The notes: generated by a model from the sequence alone, not told the origin. Positions 24,654-33,047 are shown, numbered from the stretch's first letter. The stretch is DNA of 64,000 nt from Acidobacteriota bacterium (GCA_021832085.1 JAKBLM010000010.1:1-64000), one strand, 5' to 3'. Program-made: numbers and translations.

Positions 24654-26048
24654 ATGGTTCTCGAACGCTTCGCGGTGGCAGGCTTGGCACACTATTCCTA
24701 CATGGTGGAATCGGGAGGCAGCGCGGCGGTATTCGATCCGAAGCGCGACATCGACACCTACCTTGATTACGCCGCCGACCGGAATTGGAAGATCACCCAC
24801 GTGCTCGAAACGCATATTCACGCCGATTACGCTTCGGGCGCACGAGCGCTGGCCAAAGCCACCGGTGCGCAGCTCTGGCTGAGCGGGCACGACGAAGGCG
24901 AGGACTACGCCTATCAGTTCCCGCACCAAGCTGTACACGACGGCGACCGGATCCAACTCGACGGGACAACGATCGTGGCGTTGCACACGCCAGGCCACAC
25001 GCCCGAGCACCTTTCGTTTCTGCTACACGAAGCGGGTGACGGCGGACGGCCGGCGGCGATGCTTTCCGGCGATTTCCTGTTCGTCGGCTCACTCGGCCGC
25101 CCCGATTTGCTGGGCGAAGGTTCCAAGCGGCGCTTGGCGGAACTGCTTTACGAGAGCGTGCACGAAAAGATTCGCGCGTTGCCGGACGCGACGGCAGTCT
25201 ATCCGGCGCATGGCGCCGGTTCCTTTTGCGGCGCCGGCATGAGCGACCGGCCGGAATCGACGCTGGGCACCGAGCGCTCCTCCAACGTGTTTTTCGGCGA
25301 CCGGGAGCGCGAAGTGTTCGTCCGCCGGATTTTGGCGAATGTGCCGCCGTTTCCCGATTACTACCGGCGAATGAAGCGGGTGAATTCGGAAGGGCCGAAG
25401 CTGCTCGGCGAGCTGCCCGGCGGCAAGGCGATCGGCTGCGAAGGGTTTCGCGAGCGGATTGAGCGCGACGAAGCGGTCGTCATCGACGTGCGAAGTCCGG
25501 AAGCTTTCGGCGCAGGGCACATTCCCGGCTCGCTCAACATCGGGCTGGGGGCAAGCCTGGCGACCTGGGCGGCCTGGATGGTTCCGTACGACCGGCCGGT
25601 GCTGCTGGTGGGCGACGCGGAGATGAATCTGGAGCCGGCGCGGAGGGCGCTGGTGCGCGTGGGATTCGATGATCTGGGCGGCTGGCTCGCGGGCGGCGTA
25701 TCGGCGTGGACGGCGAAGGGCTGGCCCGCTGAGCGAGTGGAACAAGTTACGGCGGCGGAACTGGACGAGCGCCGGCGACGCGGAGCGACGATCATTGATG
25801 TGCGCAGCGGCAACGAATGGGCCGAGGGGCACATCGAAGGGGCGCGACACATCATGGGTGGCGACCTGCCGAGACGGCTCGAGGAGTTGCCGCGCGATAC
25901 GACCATCCATTTAGTTTGTGCCAGCGGCTACCGCTCGAGCGTGGCGGCCAGCGTGCTGCGGCGGGCCGGTTTCGCCCGGGTGGCCAACGTCGCCGACGGC
26001 ATGGAAGGATGGAGGCAGCGCGATTTGCCGGTGGCGACCGGCCAGTAA
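24654..26048 (+). CDS. Metallo-beta-lactamase / double rhodanese fusion (persulfide dioxygenase-like)
   Basis: A 464-residue protein. The N-terminal MBL domain (about residues 1-245) contains ETHIHADYASGA, HTPGHTPEH, LSGDFLFVGSLGRPDL and VYPAHGAGS, which place the metal ligands as in ETHE1/BLH-type persulfide dioxygenases. Two rhodanese domains follow: the first (about 260-350) has no cysteine in its active loop (LLVGDAEMN), while the second (about 365-464) keeps the catalytic cysteine in LVCASGYRSS. The likely role is oxidation or handling of protein or glutathione persulfides in the cytoplasm. The start has a strong AAGGAGGGGGG ribosome site. The cytidylate-kinase-like gene follows 28 bases later. 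Confidence 0.85.
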   Translation: MVLERFAVAGLAHYSYMVESGGSAAVFDPKRDIDTYLDYAADRNWKITHVLETHIHADYASGARALAKATGAQLWLSGHDEGEDYAYQFPHQAVHDGDRIQLDGTTIVALHTPGHTPEHLSFLLHEAGDGGRPAAMLSGDFLFVGSLGRPDLLGEGSKRRLAELLYESVHEKIRALPDATAVYPAHGAGSFCGAGMSDRPESTLGTERSSNVFFGDREREVFVRRILANVPPFPDYYRRMKRVNSEGPKLLGELPGGKAIGCEGFRERIERDEAVVIDVRSPEAFGAGHIPGSLNIGLGASLATWAAWMVPYDRPVLLVGDAEMNLEPARRALVRVGFDDLGGWLAGGVSAWTAKGWPAERVEQVTAAELDERRRRGATIIDVRSGNEWAEGHIEGARHIMGGDLPRRLEELPRDTTIHLVCASGYRSSVAASVLRRAGFARVANVADGMEGWRQRDLPVATGQ

Positions 26049-26076
26049 CGCCGGTTTCGGGAACGGTGACGGCGCC

Positions 26077-26700
26077 ATGTTTCGAGTGATCACCTTCAGC
26101 CGCGAATACGGCAGCGGCGGAGCGGAAATCGCCCGCCGGCTCTCGGAGCGGCTCGGCTGGAAACTGGTGGACAATCCGCTGCTCGACGAGATCGCGCGGC
26201 GAGCGCAGGTGCCCAGCGAGGTCGCCCGACGTTTAGACGAATCGGTGAGCCCATGGTTTCAGCGGCTGGTTCAGGCGGTGTGGCGCGGCGGGTATGAGGG
26301 CGCGGCCTCGTGGGTGGAAGGAAGTCCGTTCGACGCCGACCAGATGATGCGGCTCTGGGCCCAGGTGATCCGAGAGGCGGCGGAGATGGGAGAGGCGGTG
26401 ATTGTCGGCCGAGGAGGCCAGTGCATCCTGCGCGAACGCACGGACACCTTTCACGTTTCGATTCACGCGCCGCTTCCCCTGCGCGTTGAAAACCTGCGAA
26501 GCGCTCTGGGACTCAAGGAAAACGTGGCGCAGACAGCCGAGGAAATCGACCGACGCCGCGCTGCCTTCATTCGCCGTTATTTCGGCGAGGACTGGAAGGA
26601 TTGGCGGCTTTATCACCTCGTCATCAATTCCTCGATCGGCTTCGACCGCGCCGTCGAGGTGATCCTGCAGGCGGCGAGCCTGGCGGCTAAGACCTCCTGA
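26077..26700 (+). CDS. Cytidylate kinase-like family protein
   Basis: A 207-residue protein with a nucleotide-binding N-terminus in which the P-loop is the short form SREYGSGGAEIARRLSERLG, as in the cytidylate-kinase-2 family (PF13189) rather than the classical GxxGxGK. Later features are AVIVGRGGQCILRE and an RRRAAFIRRYFGEDWKD lid-like arginine-rich segment. The family is thought to phosphorylate nucleotides or a related small molecule; the real substrate is not established. The start at 26077 begins directly with the conserved first strand (MFRVITFSREYG). It probably forms an operon with the persulfide-dioxygenase-like gene and is convergent with the benzoyl-CoA-reductase-like operon. Confidence 0.75.
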   Translation: MFRVITFSREYGSGGAEIARRLSERLGWKLVDNPLLDEIARRAQVPSEVARRLDESVSPWFQRLVQAVWRGGYEGAASWVEGSPFDADQMMRLWAQVIREAAEMGEAVIVGRGGQCILRERTDTFHVSIHAPLPLRVENLRSALGLKENVAQTAEEIDRRRAAFIRRYFGEDWKDWRLYHLVINSSIGFDRAVEVILQAASLAAKTS

Positions 26701-26803
26701 GGCGAAATTCGCCCACAGTTTTCACGAGCCATTCGATGAGAATTGGGGAGGGTTGTGCAGTGGGGTTTTCCACCCGGTGTCGTTCATCCTGCCCCGAAGC
26801 GAT

Positions 26804-26826
26804 GCTGCCCTGAAGGGCAGCGCTAC
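26804..26826 (+). repeat. Palindromic repeat, copy 2
   Basis: Reads GCTGCCCT GA AGGGCAGC GCTAC: perfect 8-base arms around GA followed by GCTAC, identical in layout to the copies at 3246 and 63948 but with different arm sequence. It sits between the convergent ends of the cytidylate-kinase-like gene and the bzdQ-like gene, where a stable hairpin might also end transcription or stabilise mRNA from both sides. Confidence 0.65.
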
Positions 26827-26910
26827 ATGAAACCGCCCGGCTCGCAGGCGGAGGGCCGGGGGAACGGAAGATCCCGCAGCGGATTGGCGGCAGAATCGCT
26901 GCCGGGCGGC

Positions 26911-27807
26911 TCAGGCGGCGGCCTGGCTGGTGGCCATGGCGCGCTTCAGGCCGAGCAGGGCGGCGCCAAGCGCGCAGACGTATTCGCAATGCTCGGGGAC
27001 GTGGATGGGGATTTTCAAGCGGCGCTCGAGCGCGCGCACGGCGCCCTGCTGGCGGGCCACGCCGCCGACGAAAACCAGTTCGTCGACGTGGCCGACTCGC
27101 TTGAGCAACAGCGCCGAGCGGTCGGCGAGCGAGTCGTAGATGCCGGCGAGGATATTGGGTACAGTGACGCCGGCCGAAACGTGATTGATGATTTCGCTTT
27201 CGGCGAGGACGGCGCAGATGCTGCTGATCGGATGGGGATTGTTGGCCTGGACGGCAAGATCGCCGACGCTTTCGAGGCCGACCTGAAGGTAGCGGGCGGC
27301 GCGCACGATGAAGCTGCCCGAGCCGGCGGCGCACTTGTCGTTGGTCTTGAACAGGTGGACGCGGCCGGTTTCGGTGAGACTGATCGCGCGGGTCGACTGG
27401 CTGCCGATATCGATCACTGCGGCGGCGCTGGGATAGAGAAAATGGGCGCCGCGAGCGTCGCTGGTGATTTCGGTGATCTGGATATCGCGGAAGCCGATGC
27501 TGTAGCGGCCCAAGCCGGTGGCGGCGATGTAGTCGATTTCCGAGGGGGCGACGCCCGCCGCTTCGCGGGCCTGGTCGAGCGCGGTGCGGGCCGCCTTTTC
27601 CATTTCGACGCCGGTGCGGGTCGAGCCACGGCCGAGGATGCGCACATGCGAGGCGAAGTCCTCAGCCGGCGCGCCGGCAGTTGAGGCGGCGAGATTGCCG
27701 GACCAACCGAGCAGGACCGCCTTGGTCAGTCCCGAGCCGACGTCGATGCCGCCGACAAGCAGCGTGGGGGCGGTCGGGTTTATTTCGTCAACTGGTGTGA
27801 GCCGCAT
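26911..27807 (-). CDS. bzdQ: BadF/BcrA-type ATPase subunit, BzdQ-like
   Basis: A 298-residue member of the ASKHA-fold BadF/BadG/BcrA/BcrD family, the ATP-driven electron activators of benzoyl-CoA reductases and 2-hydroxyacyl-CoA dehydratases. Visible motifs are GGIDVGSGLTKAVLLG (phosphate loop 1), AATGLGRY, VIDIGSQSTRA, NDKCAAGSGSF with Cys159 and SSICAVLAESE with Cys198; this 39-residue cysteine spacing is that of the activator's bridging [4Fe-4S] ligands. The 298-residue size fits Azoarcus-type BzdQ rather than the longer Thauera BcrA. It overlaps the preceding ATPase gene by 20 bases and ends the operon. Alternative: an activator for another acyl-CoA dehydratase. Confidence 0.75.
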   Translation of the reverse strand: MRLTPVDEINPTAPTLLVGGIDVGSGLTKAVLLGWSGNLAASTAGAPAEDFASHVRILGRGSTRTGVEMEKAARTALDQAREAAGVAPSEIDYIAATGLGRYSIGFRDIQITEITSDARGAHFLYPSAAAVIDIGSQSTRAISLTETGRVHLFKTNDKCAAGSGSFIVRAARYLQVGLESVGDLAVQANNPHPISSICAVLAESEIINHVSAGVTVPNILAGIYDSLADRSALLLKRVGHVDELVFVGGVARQQGAVRALERRLKIPIHVPEHCEYVCALGAALLGLKRAMATSQAAA

Positions 27808-28624
27808 CGGCGGGCCTCCAGATTCCGGATTCGAAACTCTCGCCCATTTTTTCGATGGCGAACAATGCGGCGCCAATCGCGCCGGCGAAGTGCGCGTCGG
27901 GACCGACTTCGAGCTTCGTCCCAAGCACCTGCTCGAGCGCACGGACCATGCCGATGTTGCGCGAGACGCCGCCGGTCATCGTGATCGCCTGCTCGATCGG
28001 AACGCGGCGGGCGAGCGAGATGGTTCGGCGCGCTATCGCCAGATGAACACCGCCGAGAATGTCTTCGGGCTTCTTGCCCTGGGCGAGGTAGGAGAGGATA
28101 TCGGATTCGACGAAAACGGTGCAGACGGTGGTGATCTTCACCGGATGGCGGGCTTCGAGCGATAGCGGGCCGATTTCGTCGAGGCCGAGGCCGAGCACCT
28201 CGGCGGCGTTGGCGAGGAAACGGCCGGTGCCGGCGGCGCATTTGTCGTTCATGACGAAGTCGAGCACCTCGCCCTCCGCGCCGACGCTGATCGCCTTGGA
28301 ATCCTGGCCGCCCATGTCGATGACGGTGCGCGTTGCGGGAAACAGGTAGTGGGCGCCGCGGGCGTGGCAACTGATCTCGGTCATCTGGGTGTTGCCAAAG
28401 GTGATCTTGTAGCGGCCGTAGCCGGTGCCGACGACGTAGCCGACGTCCTGCGGCGAAACGCCGGCCTGCTGGCAGGCGGCGATAAAGCCGTTCTCGGCGG
28501 CGCGCTGCACGTTGGCGCCGGTATCGACCAGGGCGCGGCCGAGCATCTGCAGGCCGCCATTGTCGCCGACAATGACGGCTTTGGTTTGTGTCGATCCGAC
28601 GTCCACTCCGGCGGCAAGTCTCAT
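27788..28624 (-). CDS. bzdP: BadG/BcrD-type ATPase subunit, BzdP-like
   Basis: A 278-residue ASKHA-fold ATPase: GVDVGSTQTKAVIV, VGTGYGRYKITF, VIDMGGQDSKAI, NDKCAAGTGRFL (Cys129) and TTVCTVFVESD (Cys168). Both cysteines match the positions that bind the intersubunit [4Fe-4S] cluster in HgdC-type activators (127 and 166 there). It would hydrolyse ATP to drive low-potential electrons to the catalytic subunits. The size matches BcrD/BzdP (about 30 kDa). The start at 28624 is set by the conserved N-terminus, 7 bases after the bzdO-like stop. It pairs with the adjacent overlapping ATPase gene, so a heterodimer is likely. Confidence 0.8.
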   Translation of the reverse strand: MRLAAGVDVGSTQTKAVIVGDNGGLQMLGRALVDTGANVQRAAENGFIAACQQAGVSPQDVGYVVGTGYGRYKITFGNTQMTEISCHARGAHYLFPATRTVIDMGGQDSKAISVGAEGEVLDFVMNDKCAAGTGRFLANAAEVLGLGLDEIGPLSLEARHPVKITTVCTVFVESDILSYLAQGKKPEDILGGVHLAIARRTISLARRVPIEQAITMTGGVSRNIGMVRALEQVLGTKLEVGPDAHFAGAIGAALFAIEKMGESFESGIWRPADAAHTS

Positions 28625-28631
28625 AGCGACC

Positions 28632-29981
28632 TCACGGGAGAATTTTGAGCCGCTCGCCCGCGACCGGGGCGTTTCCCGCGCCGGCGGCAGGGTGGCGCAG
28701 GGCGGCGGCGCCGCGGCGCAGCGTGCCAATCGAGCGGCTGTGCTCGAGCGCCTCGAAAAAGGCGTCCATGCGGTTCTTGATCTGGGCTTCGGAGAAATAG
28801 CGCGGGTCTTCGAGATCGGATTCGATGTAAAGCGTGGGCACGCCGAGCTGGCGAGTGAAATAGTCGCGCATGTCGCCCTGGCCCGCGGAAAACAGGCGGC
28901 AGCTCTTGACGAAATGAATGACAATGCCGTCGGCGTCCCATTCCTCGACGTAGCGGCGAATCTGCTCGTAGCGCTGCAGGTAATTGCGGTTGGTGACGTT
29001 GTGGGCAAGCATGTGCAGCGCGAGCGACTCGAAGGGGTGGTCGGGGTCGTGGCGGAAACCGAACTCCCACAAGCCACCGACGGTGGAATAGGTGGAAGCG
29101 ACGGCCGTGGCCTTCCAGGTGGCGAACATGTCGCGGAAGGAGCGGAAGAAGGGATATGGCGGCGGACCTTCGATCACGACGCGGAATTTTTCCTGGTCGT
29201 ATATGCCCTCGCCGCGCGCCACCTTCTCTTCCATCTCCTTGAGCGCCAACTCGAAAAAGGCGACGCCTTCCGGGCTGCCGCGGTAGACGTAGAGCGGGCC
29301 CATGAGCGTGATGGCGTCGAAATAGGCGTCGAAGGGCGAAGGGGTGCGGCGAGCCAGGTTCTTGATGCGCGACCAGGCCTCCTCGACGCGCGCCGAGCAA
29401 CGCACCGCCTCGCGGAAGCGGTCCATGTCGAAGCGGCGGCCGGTGATCTGCTCGAGCTGACGGACGATCTCGTGCAGCTGGCGGACGACGTAGTCGATGT
29501 CCTCGGCGCGGGGCTCGGCCGTGCGCAGGAACGGCACGTCGAGCATGGCGAGCGGGGCGCCCTGGAATTCGGCGGCGTGCTCGAACCATTTCACGTAGGT
29601 ATTGCAGCCGACGAAATTGCAGAGGACGAGGGCGGGCGTGGGCAGCGGCGTTCCGGCCGGCGTGATGCCTTTGATCATCGCGCCGATATCGGCCTTGACG
29701 TAGGCGCAGTTGTCGGCGGCGTAGCCGAGTTCCTCAGCGGCGAGAATCGGATCGAGCGACTGGTGGCGAATGGCGAGCTGGAGGGCGTTGACCTCCGGAT
29801 AGAGCGGCACGGCGCCGAAGCCTTCGAGCAGCTCGATGCAGTTGCCGGAGATCATCAGCGAGACGGCGGGGGGATTGCCGGTGCGGGCCGACTCGTCGAG
29901 GCGCTCGTACCAGTGCAGCATCAGGTCTTTCTGCTGCTGGTGGATCTGGCCGCGATATTCGGAACGTGGGGCTTCGCTCAT
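28632..29981 (-). CDS. bzdO: 2-hydroxyacyl-CoA dehydratase / benzoyl-CoA reductase subunit, BzdO/BcrB-like
   Basis: A 449-residue HgdB-fold protein (PF06050). Cysteines that could hold the active-site [4Fe-4S] cluster occur at GNCIELLEGFG (Cys48), LVLCNFVGCNTYVKW (Cys121/126) and VKSCRLFSAGQGD (Cys361). The GNC...CNFVGCNTY...KSCR layout corresponds to the larger catalytic subunit of class I benzoyl-CoA reductases, and the length matches BcrB/BzdO. With the next subunit it would form the heterodimeric site that reduces benzoyl-CoA (or a related aromatic or unsaturated acyl-CoA) at the ring. A 6-base gap separates it from the upstream subunit gene. Other members of the family dehydrate 2-hydroxyacyl-CoAs, so substrate remains inferred. 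Confidence 0.8.
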   Translation of the reverse strand: MSEAPRSEYRGQIHQQQKDLMLHWYERLDESARTGNPPAVSLMISGNCIELLEGFGAVPLYPEVNALQLAIRHQSLDPILAAEELGYAADNCAYVKADIGAMIKGITPAGTPLPTPALVLCNFVGCNTYVKWFEHAAEFQGAPLAMLDVPFLRTAEPRAEDIDYVVRQLHEIVRQLEQITGRRFDMDRFREAVRCSARVEEAWSRIKNLARRTPSPFDAYFDAITLMGPLYVYRGSPEGVAFFELALKEMEEKVARGEGIYDQEKFRVVIEGPPPYPFFRSFRDMFATWKATAVASTYSTVGGLWEFGFRHDPDHPFESLALHMLAHNVTNRNYLQRYEQIRRYVEEWDADGIVIHFVKSCRLFSAGQGDMRDYFTRQLGVPTLYIESDLEDPRYFSEAQIKNRMDAFFEALEHSRSIGTLRRGAAALRHPAAGAGNAPVAGERLKILP

Positions 29982-29987
29982 GATTCC

Positions 29988-31148
29988 TCAATCGAACAGC
30001 AGCGATTCGACGAACGTCTCCACCTCGGTGCGCAGGCGGTCGAAGGTAAAGGCCTTTTCCTCGAATTCGAGCAGCAGGTGGGGAATCGAGGCGGCTTCCA
30101 ACTCGCGCTTGAAGAGGACGTAATCGAAATACGCCGGTTCGCAAAATTTGGCGATCAGAAACAGCACCGCGTCGGCGCCGAGCCGGCGGACCTTTTCCAC
30201 CAGCAGCTTGTGGCGCCGGTGGCGGAAATCGTGGCGCACCGAGGAATAAACCGAGCGGTCCAGGTAGCTTTCGGCGAGTGCGCCGAGCGGATCGCCGTCG
30301 ATCGGCACGTCCTCGGTGAACCAGCGGCGGCCAAGAATGAAATCGTCGTCGAGGACGTAGCAGCCGGCCTCCTCGACCAGGCGAATCAGGTCGAGCGGGG
30401 GCTGTTCGCAAAAGGAGCCCTCGATGACGATGCGAACGCTGTCGCGGGGCTTGGCCTGGCGATCGGCGATATCGGCGAGGGCGCGGGAAAGCCAGGTGTT
30501 GTGGGTTTCGACAGGGAGAAAATTGCCGGCGCGCTGGAGCAGGTAGAGGTCGGAGGTGTGCACCTGGTGCGGGTTGGCGGCGCGGAGCGCATAGAGATCG
30601 CGCAGCAGCGCCCGGTTCTCGTTGTAGACCGCGATCGAGGCGCGCAGCGCGTCATCGTCGAGCTTACGGCCGCCGAGCTTTTCCAGTTGGGCGGCCAGGC
30701 GCAGGTATTCAGCTTTCAGGAAGCTGGCGCTCGCACCCGAAGAGGGATTCTGCGGCAGGTGCAGGAAGTCGATGTACTTTTGCGGGAAATTCCGCTCGAA
30801 AACGAAGGCGAGGTTGCGCGCCGAATCGCAGATGCCGGAAAAGAGCATGCCATCGAGCGGATCCAGGTAGCCGGTGAGGCCCATTTCGAGCGTCGTTTTG
30901 ACAATCGAGCAGATGAAGGAGCCGAAACGGGCGTCGGCGTACTGAAGATCGAGGCGATCGCCGGCGCCGTTCAGGCCGACCGGGAGCAGGCCGGAGGCGT
31001 GGATCAATTCCACCGGGGTGTAGACGGGGAAATAGCCGATGGCCGCGGCGCCGGGATTCTGCTCCTTCCAGCGGCGCACCTCCCCGAGATGGAGATCCTC
31101 GACGATCGCCCGGCACTGTTCAATGAGATTTTCGGTAGCAGCAGGCAT
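29988..31148 (-). CDS. bzdN: Benzoyl-CoA reductase subunit, BzdN/BcrC-like
   Basis: A 386-residue HgdB/HgdA-fold protein (PF06050), the same size as BcrC/BzdN. It begins with GYFPVYTPVELIHASGLLPV, the family's N-terminal signature. Candidate cluster ligands are GSFICSIVKTT (Cys80), SGICDSARN (Cys107) and AKFCEPAYFD (Cys336), three cysteines at the expected places. It would pair with the 449-residue subunit to form the catalytic half of the reductase. It is the first of four reductase genes, 16 bases after a BadH-like dehydrogenase. Order and sizes N-O-P-Q reproduce the Azoarcus-type operon, which is the main reason for the symbol. Confidence 0.78.
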   Translation of the reverse strand: MPAATENLIEQCRAIVEDLHLGEVRRWKEQNPGAAAIGYFPVYTPVELIHASGLLPVGLNGAGDRLDLQYADARFGSFICSIVKTTLEMGLTGYLDPLDGMLFSGICDSARNLAFVFERNFPQKYIDFLHLPQNPSSGASASFLKAEYLRLAAQLEKLGGRKLDDDALRASIAVYNENRALLRDLYALRAANPHQVHTSDLYLLQRAGNFLPVETHNTWLSRALADIADRQAKPRDSVRIVIEGSFCEQPPLDLIRLVEEAGCYVLDDDFILGRRWFTEDVPIDGDPLGALAESYLDRSVYSSVRHDFRHRRHKLLVEKVRRLGADAVLFLIAKFCEPAYFDYVLFKRELEAASIPHLLLEFEEKAFTFDRLRTEVETFVESLLFD

Positions 31149-31164
31149 AAGGTTCCTCAGCCGG

Positions 31165-31938
31165 TTATCCGGCCATTGTGAGTCCTCCGCTCACGCTCGT
31201 CACCTGGCCGGTGATGTAGCTTGCGGTGTCGGAAGCCAGGAAGACGACAAGCGGGGCGACATCTTCCGGCCGGCCGAGCCGCTTGAAAGGAATAGCGCCA
31301 GTGACCGCGCCGATCACCTTGTGGCCGAAATCCTGCGACTGGATTTCCGCCAGTAGCGGCGTGTCCACCAGGCCGGGACAGACGACGTTGACGCGGATGC
31401 TATCGCGCGCGTGCTCGCGGGCGAGCGTTTTCGAGAAGGCAACGACGGCGGCCTTGGCGCCGGAATAGACGGCTTCGCCGAGCGAGCCGACGCGGGCCGA
31501 ATCGGAGCTGATATTGACGATCGCGCCCTGCTTCCGCTCGGCCATGTGCTGGAGCACCGCGTAGCAGGTGTTGATGACGCCGAGATAATTCACCCCGATG
31601 ACGCGCTGCCATTCCTCGGGTGTGGATTTCAGGAACGGGATGAGGTGATCCCAACCGGCGTTGTTGACGAGGATGTCGATGCGGCCCATGGCCTTGATGG
31701 CGGCGTCGCGCAAGGCAATCGTGTCTTCGAGTTGCGTCACATCGGTGCGCACGGCGGCGACCTCGCGGCCGGTGTCGTGGTGAACAGCTTCCGCGGTGCG
31801 CGTTGCTTCGTCGACCAGGAAATCGCCGATCATCACGTCGGCCCCGGCCCGCGCGAGAGCTTCGACGATGCCCCGGCCGATGCCGCGGGCACCACCGGTG
31901 ACGACCGCTTTCTTTCCTTTGAGGTTCTCCAGGCTCAT
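31165..31938 (-). CDS. badH: Short-chain dehydrogenase, BadH-like (2-hydroxycyclohexanecarboxyl-CoA dehydrogenase)
   Basis: A 257-residue classical SDR with TGGARGIGRG (NAD binding), NNAGWD, INISSDSARVGSLGEAVYSGAK-type active site (Ser, Tyr, Lys) and a C-terminal SGGLTMAG. The combination NNAGWD, DSARVGS, SKTLAREHAR, VVCPG and SGGLTM.G is strongly reminiscent of BadH of Rhodopseudomonas, which oxidises 2-hydroxycyclohexane-1-carboxyl-CoA in alicyclic acid degradation. Beside a benzoyl-CoA-reductase-type operon this fits oxidation of a hydroxyacyl-CoA formed after ring reduction and hydration. Its ATG overlaps the stop of the amidohydrolase-like gene by 4 bases. Exact substrate is inference; generic 3-oxoacyl reductases share the fold. 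Confidence 0.78.
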   Translation of the reverse strand: MSLENLKGKKAVVTGGARGIGRGIVEALARAGADVMIGDFLVDEATRTAEAVHHDTGREVAAVRTDVTQLEDTIALRDAAIKAMGRIDILVNNAGWDHLIPFLKSTPEEWQRVIGVNYLGVINTCYAVLQHMAERKQGAIVNISSDSARVGSLGEAVYSGAKAAVVAFSKTLAREHARDSIRVNVVCPGLVDTPLLAEIQSQDFGHKVIGAVTGAIPFKRLGRPEDVAPLVVFLASDTASYITGQVTSVSGGLTMAG

Positions 31939-32846
31939 CGTTGCTCCTTTGCCGAGGCGGCCGTTTTGCCCGTTGCCGCCTGGGAAGCGAGGCCGAAGAC
32001 CTCGACGGAATTGTCATGGAGCAGCTTGCGCTTCACCTCTTCCTTGAGGCCGAGCTGTTCCACCTGGGCGAGGCTTTCCTTCCACGGCAGGCCGTTGGTG
32101 CCCCAGAGGCAGCGGTCGCGGCCCAGCCGGCTGTTCAAGAACTGGATGATCTGTGGCGAGAGATATTTGGGCATCCAGGCGTCGATGCCGAACCAGATGT
32201 TGTCCCACTTGTAGCAGACCGAGAGCAGTTCATCGACCCAGGGCCAGCCGGTGTGGGCGCCGATCAGTTTCAGCTTCGGAAAATCGCAGGCGACGCGATC
32301 GAGCAGCATGGGCCGGCCGCCCTCGCTCGGCATGGCCTCGAGCACATGGCCGACCTGGAGGGAAACGGGGACGTTCAGGCCCTCGCAGAGGGCGTAGAGC
32401 GGATACATTTTGCGGTCGTCGATCGGAATGTCGAAGCCGTAGATGTGGACGTAGACGCCCTTGAATCCGTGGCGGGTGACGGCGGCTTCGATTTCGGCGA
32501 GGCTTTCGCGAATGCGGAAAGGATTGTAGCCGGCCAGGCCGACGAAGCGGTCCGGGTAGCGCTCGGTGTACTGGAGCACGTCTTCGAGCTTGGTGTCCAT
32601 GTACATCCACTTGCGCCAGTAGGACCACATTTTGCACTGGGTGATGAAGACCTTTTCGACACCGGCCTCGTCCATGCGGGCCAGCATGTCTTCGATCGAG
32701 GGGTAGCGGGGCAGGCCGCCGATCGAACGTTCCATCCGGCAGAGCAGCTCGCCCTTTTTGGCTTCGTCCCACCGGTGCATGAACTCCTCGGTGGCGACGT
32801 AGTACATGAAGTCGATGGCGGGAATAACGTTGCCAGGCGTAATCAC
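31935..32846 (-). CDS. Amidohydrolase-2 family protein lacking metal ligands
   Basis: A 303-residue TIM-barrel protein of the amidohydrolase-2 family (PF04909), recognisable from LAGYNPFRIRESLAEIE, RHGFKGVYVHIYGF, LKLIGAHTGWPWVDEL and a C-terminal CLWGTNGLPW segment. In active members the N-terminus is I-D-x-H-x-H and the last segment has an aspartate (G-S/T-D). Here these are AIDFMYYV and GTNG, so the HxH pair and the aspartate are replaced, and a metal-dependent hydrolase reaction looks unlikely. The apparent start is a GTG at 32846 touching a GGGAG stretch, so a somewhat later start is possible. It leads the reductase operon and is coupled to the BadH-like gene. Confidence 0.75.
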   Translation of the reverse strand: MITPGNVIPAIDFMYYVATEEFMHRWDEAKKGELLCRMERSIGGLPRYPSIEDMLARMDEAGVEKVFITQCKMWSYWRKWMYMDTKLEDVLQYTERYPDRFVGLAGYNPFRIRESLAEIEAAVTRHGFKGVYVHIYGFDIPIDDRKMYPLYALCEGLNVPVSLQVGHVLEAMPSEGGRPMLLDRVACDFPKLKLIGAHTGWPWVDELLSVCYKWDNIWFGIDAWMPKYLSPQIIQFLNSRLGRDRCLWGTNGLPWKESLAQVEQLGLKEEVKRKLLHDNSVEVFGLASQAATGKTAASAKEQR

Positions 32847-33047
32847 CTCCCACTGGGAAGCCTAGGCTGTGACAGTGAAGGGCGCACGGACTTAGGTCAC
32901 AGACCTTGCGGGCGAGGGAGGAATCGCCCCTGCGAACCGGAATTCCGCTGAGCCCGAAACTGCTCTAAATTATTGGCGATTGTAGCACCGGGGGCGCTGG
33001 GCGGACAATGGCGGTACAGCCAACCCAGAAAGCAGAAGGAGCGCGAG

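Noticed and set aside
26701..26910. Considered whether a missing ferredoxin gene for the reductase lies here
   Set aside because: No CxxCxxCxxxCP-type frame exists on either strand; the interval holds only the palindromic repeat.
28512..31181. 889-codon plus-strand frame opposite the benzoyl-CoA-reductase-like genes
   Set aside because: Antisense shadow. Four minus-strand genes with family motifs, cluster cysteines and tight spacing explain the region.
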